From: Mycteria americana
Lineage: Eukaryota > Chordata > Aves > Ciconiiformes > Ciconiidae
DNA length: 64,000 nt
Direction of reading: 5' to 3'
Assembly: GCF_035582795.1 (NCBI RefSeq)
Contig: NC_134367.1
Location: 108,486,062 to 108,550,061 of the forward strand
Part shown: positions 26,301 through 38,300 of the stretch, one piece after another
How positions within the stretch are numbered: position 1 is the stretch's first letter
How the letters are laid out: every line of letters starts with the position of its first letter
The notes under the pieces: model-generated
The model's database searches: none
Told to the model about the DNA's origin: nothing
The model's input: only the letters and a program-made list of their open reading frames with translations
Translations under genes and position numbers: made by a program

Positions 26301-29300
26301 AGGCTTGAAATTGAGCAAAAATGTAGTCCTTTTAGGGGAATGAAATGCAGAGGATGTATTTGGATTCTGATGACTTCCTAGGATGTTCAACTCAAGGTGC
26401 AGTATGAAGATGGAGGAAGGCAGTTCACAAGGTTCTGACAGTGTGTGGAGCAATCCATTCGGTATCTTTGTTTTAAATGTATGGGATGCAAATATAAATG
26501 CACTACAATATCCTCCATTCCAGCACTGCAGCTGTAGTCACAGATTATTCCTTTTGGCTTGGTACGACTGACCGCTGTTTCACACTGAATGGTTTTTATG
26601 TTCCTAATCAATAAATTAGCTCAGTCATTTTAGTTGCAAAGCCTTCTTTAAGGTTAACTACTATGAGAGACAACAAATATTCAAGCATGCAGCATCATGT
26701 AGCACTGAATAATGTTTGCAGCTGGCACATCCCAAACTAAGAGTTTCTATGGAGTATTTTTTAGTTTCTCATGGAGTCATCTATCCATATCTATAGAAAC
26801 TCTGACCATCTGCACACGAATGTGAACTCCATAACTTCCTCAGTATTTTTATTAGAAAAACTGCAAAAAATTTACATTTTAAGGGCAAAGCAGTCATTGT
26901 TAAGAGCTTCCCCTCTTGCGCTTCAGACACCAAGAGAGCAAACATTAGTTAGGGAATGCCAAGAGCTAACGCTGCAGCGAACCACAATAGGTTGCACGCA
27001 ACAAACCCCAGATACACTCTGCATGGCCTGTGGAAACATTACATATAGCATAACCGTGGTTATTGCCCTGAGTTAAAATCATATAGAGCATGCCGATTTT
27101 GCAAAATTGAAAGAAAAACAAACAATAAGACATTTACCTTCCACATCAAGGCACCTAGGTGGGCTATCTGACCAGATAAGGTTATACATGCACTCAAGGA
27201 CCTCTGCCCCTTCTAGTTTATATCCAGGAAAGCATTGATAATACACCACTGTTCCTACGGGGAAGGAGGACTCGAACTCAGATATGTTAATGTAACTATG
27301 AGGAAGAAGCAATGGCCTCAGGCAACCTGCAAATTAAGAAGAGGGAGGTATCTTTTATTATAAGGTGCTTATCTCAGTCATCTTCACACATCTTGGTTAT
27401 AATTCCTAAATTGAGGAACGCGGTATTTTTCATCTTCACTACTATGAATGGCATGCCTGCATGATCTCCCTCAGATAGATATGCCTCATGATCCTGTTTC
27501 AAACCCCTTTATTGTTTAGCCCACGTGCTTTGCTAGTGTGGGATTCACTCTCAGCAAATCCAGGAAAGGTTTACTGAAAATGACAGCATTTTGTTTCACA
27601 AACATTCACTGGTTTAGCAGATGGCAATTTCTTTTTGAGGTAGAATCTTTAATAAATAAAGATTGTCATTTATATAAACCATGAGTTTTATTCTGCTTCT
27701 TAAAACTGACAGGCATGTGAACCATCTTTAATATTAAAACTGCTCCTGTGACAAAGTGCACACAACTGTAAAAGATTTGCAGACAGAATTAAAGATTTTG
27801 AAATTCCAGTCTGAGAAAGTCTACAGGGACGTGCCTTCCTATGAGCAGTCCCATGATAAACACTGAACGAGGTCTCAGATCAGATTATCAAAAAGTTAAG
27901 GTACCTGTTATCACCAGAAATTGTAAATGTAGTCAGACACTACGTTCTACTTCTGGAATTACTTCTGAGGGATTTGTACCACGGATGGTACTGAGCTGTG
28001 ACAGTTAAATGGTCACCAATCATACTTGGTACAAGAAAGAGCAGTGAATTTAACAGATGACATGACTTTATAACATGTATTTAGATATTGGTATTTTATT
28101 TAGAGCTGGTATTTAGATAAGAGTTTGTACTAGAGAAAAAAAGTAATTCCTCATGGCCTTAGAAATGACCCTCTGGGTAATACTTAATACTGTTGATTTT
28201 TTTAATTTGCAGTAATGTGGAGGAAAGATGATTAGTAATCAGGGAACGAAAAACAATATTATAAAGTTATGAGACTAATAGGAGCTGCGTTATGGCAATC
28301 CATAAATAGGTCTCTTGCCACTACTAGGAATTTGTGAAGGATGTTCATAGGACTCTCATAATTTTAAGCCTGAGAGGGAAACTAAAATCAGTCTGAGAAC
28401 TTCTTGTAAGATATTGGCATCTAAAAGAAAAAGTCTCATCAGTACTTCAAGTGGTTATTTCCTTGCAATGGTCTTTTGAGGGAGAGGGACGAAAGGAAAA
28501 GAAAACCACAGAAAAAGCTTGAAAGCTTTTTACAGCACACTGTACTACCAGAGCAATGGTTGTGATAGCTCTTTTACTAGCTGGTTATCTCCCTGCTCAA
28601 ATAAAGCTTCAAGCATCCTATCTACGGGCTATTGCTCATACCCCTGATCAAGTATGCCCCACACATAACACATCGGTTCCTGCAAACTGAGCAGCCCACT
28701 GAGCAGGACGATATAGCAGCCTCCGGTGGGACAGAAAGAGAGAGACTGCCCGAGCAAGACCGAGCTTACTCTCCTCTGAACTGTATCAGGGAAAATTTTG
28801 TCCTGCTGGCTCAGAATTTTAATGCTCACTGGGAACAGGACAGAGATTTACTTGAGTTTCTATGAGAGCTAAGTGTTTGTGAAGATCCCTAGGTCTCCAA
28901 ACACCTCAAGCTGCTTTGACATTTTCTTCCTAAGTAATTCACATCATTCCAGATCAGTAATTATCATTATTATCTCGTGGCAAAAATAGGTTGAGGTTGG
29001 ATTCTTGCACACTCCACAATCCTTTCCCACTGCTCTGCCAGAAAAAAGCATCTTCGTGTCATGAGACTCCCCTGCCTGTTGTAATCAAAGGGCCATAGAA
29101 AGTAATTGACAGCCTACCTAGTGCAAGTAGACAAGCGCCTTTGATATTATTATGCTTGGCATAGCAAAAAGAAAATTCTGGAGTCAATTTTGGACCAGGT
29201 TTATAGAATTTGGCAAAACATGGCAGATTCCTGAATCTGAACTGCCTGTTCTCTACCTGTTTGGTAGTTACAGCACTTTGCTCTTGTGCAATTGATTTCA

Positions 29301-32300
29301 TAACTTTTATTAGCTTTTATTTTTAAAAGCAGTTAATATTGAATATTGAGTAGCAGGAATTGATTGTGTTTCATAGGATAAATACAGCAACAGAAGAAAG
29401 TAACAAGCCAAGGGGTACTCGGGGTACTTTTGCTTACCCGGTTAATACTGGCTCTCACAAAATTTCCACCTGGATCTTTGGCAATAGAGTACCTACAAAT
29501 GAATCTTAGGAGCATTCATCTCACCTAACTGCAAGACTCATAATCTACCTTAATTAGATGCGAGGGGCACCCACTCCCACAAATGGGCTGTATACTTCAT
29601 CCCACCACACACTATGCCATTGCTGATAAGATACCCCGAAACTAGTGCCCACTTTTTTATGGGTTTGCGAAAACTCCCCTTTTCTGTTGGCCCTCTTCAG
29701 ATACACTGAGCTAGCCCTGTAATGTGCCTAAATGTCTATATGCCTGTACCATAGTCTACGACAAGACCTTGAGACACAGTTCGATGTGCCCCAAACTGAG
29801 GGTCCTAGCCGTGGAGACCCGTACAAACTAAGCTCCTGTGACTTCGGACTCTGGCGCCCATGGGTCTCATCACTTTACAGCAGAAACGCCAAGCCCTGAG
29901 CTTCGTGTCTCACCCTGCCACCGTCACTCCCAGCTCCCCTGCCTGCCTGCCCCGACCCTGCAAACTGATGTGATGGTGTAAGTGCCTGCAGAGAACTGTC
30001 AGCTTTAGGAGACCACAGAGGGGTTTGAGGAAAGTTAGTACTAACCCAGTCTTCTCCTTAGCACAGATAGTTAAAATCTCTCAATGTGTTTCAGCTGGTC
30101 AAGCTTGTTACCAAGACGTGAATTGGTTAAAACCAAGTCAATTGTACCAACATATGCGTGTTGGAAACTTAAAGGTAATGGCAGCCCAGGGTTACTGAAT
30201 TTCCATTCACTAAAGCTGGCTTATCCCCAGCCATTTCTTGCAGTCTAAGCGAAGCTGGGATCCCATGCGACTAATACGACTAGTTCTATGGCTAATGGCT
30301 TTTCTGGCCAAAAGCATTCCTGTGCACACCCTGAATTTTCAGTCAATACCTATAGGTTTAATGGACTGTGAACCTCATCAACAACTCTGCTGAAAACTCT
30401 GATAGAAGAACAGCTTCCAGCTTGTATCCTCTACCCCTGCCCACTGCACAAGGCAAAGAAAGGGAAATTGCAGTCAGAAGCTTAAATCTTTCCAGAAATT
30501 AATTGGTGCAAAAATGTCAGTTGCCCATCAGATCTTTTGCTGAGCTTCTGGCTGATTTAACCCTGATTTTTTTAAGAATGCAATGTATCTCTGTCAGATT
30601 TTAGACTAGCAAACAAAAAGCAATATTTAAAGTAGTGTTTTAAGTATGGATATGTTCAGAAAGTGGCATCTTCTTTCCTGCAGTGAGCAACGGGGAAGAG
30701 AAATCAAAAAATCTTAGCAGCAGCACTATTCAAATACTGTACGGTGGGACTTATCAGATCACTGACATCCTTACAACTGTAGAAAAAAATATTGGCAAAC
30801 TATCACAAGGTGCATGAGCTATAAAACAGGATGTGCTGGTGTACTAAACCTTGACAAATGGGCAGATTATCCCATGTTCCATCGTCTTGACATATTGAAA
30901 CCATGTTGTCTAAGTCAGGGTAACGGATCTGGAATCCTTCATGACAGCTGATTATTAACTTATCGCCAGTCCTGTATGTCTTGTTATGAATCTCTGCATC
31001 TTCAACATGTGGAACAAGGCAATCTGTGACTTCATGAAAAAAAAAATAGTAACTTAATTAAAAAAACATGGCTAGCTATTCAATAATCAAGCTCTTAAGC
31101 AAAAGTTATCAGTTAATGTAAGTGCTCTGCTTAAACCGTTTGGAAAATACATGCATTTCAGTAAATATGTCCTTTCCCTAGTTAACCATCAGTTACAAAG
31201 TCTATAGCACTGTAGTAGAAGCTGACATGCTACAATAATGGATCATTCCCCCAGACTTTTTTAAACAAACAAAATTAAGAGCATTTCGGAAGACTGTTTT
31301 TAATTTTGTCCTTCCGTTCATCATGTGTGCAAATTACACTGCGCAGTCTGACTATCCCAAAGTCCCATGTGAAGGCAGACTCTTTGACATCACTAAGGAC
31401 AGGACGAAAGAAAAGATAAAATACAGATATGGCATGAGGAACACAGAAAAACTGCAGTTTTAGCAGAGAGACAGATGAAAATCAGGTACATTTACAAGGG
31501 TTTATCCAGCTCCATTCCACAGAGTTCGTTACGAGAATGTCTTCACTTTAATCTCATTGATTCTGTTTTAAATCAGATAATTTTATGTGCCTGAATTCAC
31601 ATGCCTTTAGAGGGTGTGATTTTTAAGGCTCTGAGCAGCATCTCAAGTGCTTGAGGAAGACTCTCAACAAGGCAAATGACTGCAAACCTCTAGTGATGTA
31701 CAGGCATGGGCTCTATTACCTGTCTGCGATACGTGTATCAGACAGTCTTATATCTCACTCTATATACCAGTGCCAAAGACACCAAAATAGAAAATAAAAC
31801 CCAGAAGACTAAAAAATGAAAGATATTGTGGAAAGTGGAAGGGAAGGGTGAGGCAGGGTAAAAATCCCTCTGCTAATACTGAATAATTAAGGGACAAGCC
31901 AAGAGGATACGAAGGAATAGTCCAGGTGGCACAAAGTTCATCCTCCTCATAAATGCAAAGTGAGATTAAACGGAAGAGAGGAAAAGATGAAATATTGGGA
32001 AAATATAATCAAAATTATCTGTTTGTCTGCCAGCAGTCAATCCATGACAGAGATGGTGACAAAAGTTTCCAGGCATCAAAACCCAGAGTATTTCAAATAA
32101 AAGCAAGACAGTAAAAATATTATAAGCCTGGTTTATGCTGTTTTTTTTCCAACCCTTCTACCACAAGAAACAATTATCTTCATTTAGGAATGCAATATTT
32201 ATGAAAAAAAGAAGTTTCAGAAGTCCCTTGAAGCTTGCATAAAAGAGAAGGTTTCTGCCATTTTCATGGGTAATTCTTGCTAAAGAAGAAGAGGCAATTC

Positions 32301-35300
32301 TAAATTTGTATTTAGCAATTAATTACGAGCACGCACAAAGTAAAGCGATAGGAACAGCTTGCTTGTTTGCTTAGAAGCACAACCAGAAGCAAGATAAATT
32401 GTCATTTAGCATAGCACACGCAAACTACTAAGAGCAAATGTATTTCATAATGTATTTATTTATTTAGGCAAACTAAGGGATCTACTATCCTGAGACTCCA
32501 TCACTACATTTTATTAAGATGAAGTGGAAAAGTATTGCTTCCCCAGTTAAAACGTATTTTCCTTTGTACCTTCCCATTATAGGGATGTTTTCTAAAATAT
32601 ATTGTACTTAGCTAACTTTTCGTATGGGGCCTGGACATACTATTTGTCAGAAATTCTCCCATTTCTCGTGTTACTTTCAGGTGCCTCCTGCTGCCGGTAA
32701 CCGGAAGGGCTGGCAGTCTGCCAGGCGGCCTGAGCACCTGCAGCAAGACGTTTTATTAGAATGTATTCATTTATAAATGCCCAAGTCTGGGAGGACGCGT
32801 ACCCTAACAGAAGGTTATAAAGTGCACTGGGCTGAGGATGCAGACATCACCTTCAAAGACGGGACCATTTTCTCTCTCTCTCTCTCTCTGGCAAGTGAAT
32901 CAGCAGAGGAGACGGCAGAGGATGCCCATAAAGAAATGCCTGACGCTAAGCTCTGAATGCTGTCGTGAAGGGGCTGCCCTGGGCACCCCCGAGGATGGCA
33001 TGGGAGAGATGGGGATCCTGTTCCGTGGCCGTGCAGGAGGAAGGCGGAGATGGATGCCAGAAGATAACATCCATGAACAGCTCACTCTCGGCGTAACAGC
33101 TTTCTGTTGCTATACAAATAAAGGAGGTGTGTATACACACACTGCAGTAAAATACCAGATTTCACTTTCAAAGCAGCGGAAATTGATTCTGTAACAATGA
33201 TCTATTACAGCGACTTCATCCCCATTATTCCAAGTAACAGCTATAGATCGAATCATTTTAATCGGCTAGATGCTGGCAGAGAACAGTGCTAAGTTGCTCA
33301 CTGGACCATCCTTCGCCTGCAGCATCCTGGCTGGCTTTGATAACAGGCCTATTACAAGCCCCGGCTAAATGTGAGACCAATGGACCACAGTATTACAGCT
33401 CTTTTTCCTGGTGCCTTGTGAGCAAATGCTTTCCCACTGGCTGAATTTGTATTGTTTAGCACTTAGTCAGGCATAAATTGCAGTAGCCGTCTCTCTGCAA
33501 ACAACTGGATTAGCTGGCACAAATTCTGCTTGGAAAAGCTGAGAATAAGTGACTGGATTTTAAAATGTCCTGTCCTAGAAAATAAACTGCTTTATTCTAA
33601 GTACTTTTCAGCAAATCCGTGGAAGCTGCTAAACCATTTATGGGAATACACAGTCTTTAACCAGCATCAAACAGCGATGGCTATGACTTACGCTCCTTTC
33701 TGGCAGTTTTACATGATCTGCTTGTATCTACCATGTGAATATTAAAACAGGTCAGCCAAAAGAACGCCCTAGTTAGGGACACATCTCTTATCTTTCAGAG
33801 GCACAAAGAGGTGGGGTGCAGCCGGCAGGCCCGACAGGTACAAGGGCTCATCTTGACCTAACTTTCATGAAGATGCAGCTTTGTACATTAGGAGTTCTTG
33901 GCTTTAGTGAACCGAGTGTGTCCCCCATCACAGGAAGATTGGTCTGGAGAGTAAAATTTGTTAAACGCTATAGTTACAGTGTTCTAGTTTATGTGCAATG
34001 CATGCATCATCTCTCATGTTTCTTCCAGCCCATGGGGAAGGAGGACCACCCTCCCTCCTCCCAAGAGCACCTGGACCATAAGGGCAACTCAGAAGGAAGG
34101 CATGACCCGGACACTATGGAAGTAGCCACACCATCCATGGGTACCAGCTAGCTTGGCATGGCTTGTGTCTACTGCAGATGAACACTTTCCCTCCAGAAAT
34201 TGTCCCTGGTCCATGCTAATCCAGAAGGTGCTTGTAGGAATTGCTTGGGGAGTTACTACTTGACACTGGCCAAAACCATGTCAGGGACCTTTCTTATGCT
34301 AACAGTATGTGCAACTGAATAACAGTGCCCTGGCCCGTGCTCCGGCACGGTTTTGTTTACTAGTCTGTATGTAAACTCAAATGCAGAGGTCCATTGCTCC
34401 TATGTATCTCACTGCGGAGCGGTCTCTGAATCGGCCTTGACTACATCTAGCCACAACATGGACAGGCTGGAATGGAGAGGAACAGGGAGAAAGGATGAAA
34501 GGAACATCATGAAGAATGGGTTGAATGCAGGGACAGCTCATCTGGACCCTGTGCTCTTAACAGCAAACATTTAAGATCGATATTGTCTCTTGTTTTTTAC
34601 TAGTGTTAAATCCATAGTACTGTGTTAGTAGGATAGTTCTGTGGATGGCAAACACAGTATTTCAATGCATACTAAATAAGACCACCTCTTTATTGTCTTT
34701 GCTTGTATTACAAGAGTGCACAGAGACTTCGCCTAAGACCTGTGGCCCTTGTGCTAAGCGTGGGTTACAAACATTATATAGTGCTTGGAACCAGGTTTAA
34801 GGATCAACAAACACTAGGCAAGACAGGTAAGAGATGGAGAAATAAAAATATTTCAGTCATCTCACAGATCCAGGGACAAAGACAAAGAGAAATGAGTGCT
34901 AAATGTCATACAGGCAAACTGTAGCCAAACTCTGTGCTAGTCCACTACTTTTACTGCAGGTTTATCCTCCCTGTCGCTGGGAGAATGAGGCACTGAGGAC
35001 ACCGTGAAGGCATCTGCCTGCAGAGGCACGGGGAGAGAAGGTACAGCTCTTTGCTTGGTTGCCATCCCCGCATACACTGTAAATTTAGATTCAATCTCCT
35101 AGGAAAGAGGTAGCATTTGTTCCAAGTAGAGCAACAGTCTCAGCAGCCACATTATCACAGTGGGAGAAGATTAGATTAAAGTGTGAACAACATGACATAT
35201 TGCTCTCAAACAGTAAATACAAAATTCCTACCTTAGAGCTTTGGTATTTATGTGCATAACTGTATTAGAATTGATGGAAGTTACAGTCACAACATGCTGT

Positions 35301-38300
35301 AGATCAACATGAGAACATAACTCTAAGCACACAGATTTTTGACAGGGCATTTATTGGGCACCTAGTCATGCAACGTCATTCTCATACTGACACTTAAAAT
35401 CTCCTGCCTTTTAACGAGAAATGACAGACCTATAAAATGAAATTGATTGGCTGAAGAGCTCCAGGCGAATGGATTAGTTTTACAATCAATCACATTCTGA
35501 AACGGGTTGCTTTGCTTCCTTTGGTAAATAGCATTCGTTTGTGATTAGAGATTGTTCTAGTAAACACGTAATGACAATTAAATGTACATAACATATAGAC
35601 GTAAAATTATATGTAACCATCCTTAGTTGTATCCAAACTTCTGAGATTAACTTAAAATGAACTGCAGTATTGAGTGGTTTTAGTATTCAAGCTCAGCTGG
35701 CAACATCTGACATTTACATATACTGGGATGAGAGGCACGTATAGCACACGATAGCAAACATGTCAATCAGCCCCTGCCTTAAATGGGTAAATGGAATATA
35801 AAGTTCATTTTGCCTTGTGATAGCTAATGATGAATGGTAACACATTAACTTCTTACTTCTCCAGGAGTTGCTACAAATTTCAAATTTCTTTTTATATATC
35901 ACTACAGAATTTCTGCAATGAGGGCTTCTATGTATGTCATTAGACAGCTGAGAATTACAAACCCTGTTATAATTCCTCCTTAACTGCTCTCCAGATGTGC
36001 CACGTTCCTACACTAGCCACCTCCCTGTCGTGCCCCTCCCTCATGATTCTGCTCCCAGTACACCAAAGGTTCACTCCGAAAAGCACTGAAGCAAATGCTT
36101 AGGTCTCATGGATCGCCACTGAACCTTTGCTTAGTATTTCATCTGAATCAGTGGTTGTATTGTGCATTGGAAAGATGAATTAATTGTCATCTCATTTTTT
36201 TTTTCCTATTGCTAAACCCTAGGATTGTTTTAATAATACCTGAGGTATTATTATACCTTAATCAGGGAAGTACTTAAGCACTTGCTTCACTAAATCCTAA
36301 ATCGGGGTCCTACTCTTCAGTCCAGATAATAAAAAGCATTTTTGCATACGCCTAATTTTGAGCACAGAACTTTAACAAGACTAATCACATAATTACAGTT
36401 ATGCTCAAGCTTAAGTGCTTTGCTTGATCAGAGCATTGGCTTGCAATCCTTCTTAAGTGTTCTATGCTGTAAAGTAATGATTATCTCTTAAGCAACTGTT
36501 GTCACATCATCCGTCACATTCTCATCTTCCAATTTCTTTCTTTTTTAAAAACACCCGGCTCAAGTGTTGATCACGCTGACATCAGTGGCAGTTTTGCTGT
36601 TGATGCCACTGTGATCAGAAACTTCCTCCACAGATTTCCACCGGACTGGGGGGTCTGGGAAGAGGTTTGAAGTTTCAATAAAACATGCTAATGCTTATTT
36701 TAACAACTGCAGTGGATGATACAGGTATTATTTCAAAGATGCACATCAAAATTCCTAGAAGCTACCTGCAGTGGTTACGAAAACAGATTTTCCAAGCATT
36801 ATAGCTTTTTCTGGTAGTTCGGATACCCAGTTTAGACATATGCTGCTGTCACCCTACATGTATTTTTTCTTAAATAACCATGAGATGAGAGACAAGGGCA
36901 TTTATGAAAGGTGGCTGTAACAGGAAAGGGCGTGAATTTCATGCATACGTTATTTTTAAAGGCATCAGGTTGTTTCTTTGAAGCTGCCCCACGCCATCAT
37001 TATGACCAGGTGTTATTGGCCCCCGTTGCCTTTATGTTCTACACGTCAGCTGTCGTCTCAGTGCAGAGACGACAGCTCAAGCCCGTGTCCCTCATGGCTC
37101 TGTAGCCCGTGGCCTCACACATGTCCAGGAGCCCACATTTTACCAAGACCTCTCCTGCCAACAGGGCAGCTACCTGGAAGACCACGGACTACTTACCAGC
37201 TGCCTCTGGCTACTCTCTCCATGCACCACTTTCGCACATACCACTGCTTAGGGTTGTTGCCTTCATGAATATCTCCTGAGCACGGTCCTCCCAGGCCTGG
37301 CTTGCTCCTGTTGTGGCACATCAGGAGCCTCATGCACAGGGTGCTTCACGCCCCCCTGTTCCGGCACGGGACTCTCCTACCCACCCACCCACCCATCAGC
37401 ATAAACAAGGACTTGCAGTTTTTATACGTGCTGAGTGATGCAGGATCCTATGTGGTAAGTGTGTTTATGAGCCACATAAGTCTTTGGCTACTTTTGAATG
37501 AAGTCCATATATTTCTCTGATTTTAAATGATGGGAGGCATCCTGAAATAGAATTTATCTTGCTCCACCTTGAAGACAACGAGGCAATGGCTAATGACTTC
37601 AGTGGAGGAGTCGCAACACTAAAATGTGCACACTTGATTTAACTAACACTTTTCATGTCTGTTGATTTTAATAGCTCTGTTGACCAAAAATAAATTAAAA
37701 AAACCCCCCAAGTTATAGCTTTAATATACTTGGTGAAATAAATCGTTTGTGCTGCTTGGATGTATTTTTAGCCAAAATTTACATTTATGATATTCAAATT
37801 AATCCTGCCTCTATCTAACTCCTAGAAGAAGAAAGTAATTTAATGTCCTAATTATTTAAAACCAAACACAATCTCAAAAATGCAATATAATAAAAATAAA
37901 TTGGTTTATGCCATAATAGTCTGAATTATCTCAAAGTAAACTTCTACTGTGACTTTAAACTTCTGCAGTCCAGGCATATTTGATTTTCCTACCTAAATCA
38001 TGCACATGTCCTAAAATGTAATTGTTTAAAACTCCTGATTAGCAGCAGCAGTAGCATTGGAAATTCATTATATTTTGCTAGTAAGATATTACAGAAAGGA
38101 GTATTAAATGGACAGCTTTAATAAGTAGTTACGAACAGTCTACTGATACTGGAGGTTGTTTTTTCTCTCTGCATCGATTTGTAACTAGGTAAAAGGAGAA
38201 ATGTATTATCTTTTTTCCTTCAGATTTCTTTACGTCCCTTTCAACACATGCACACGCGCGCACACACAGCCTCTCACGGTACAAATTTAACTGACAAATG

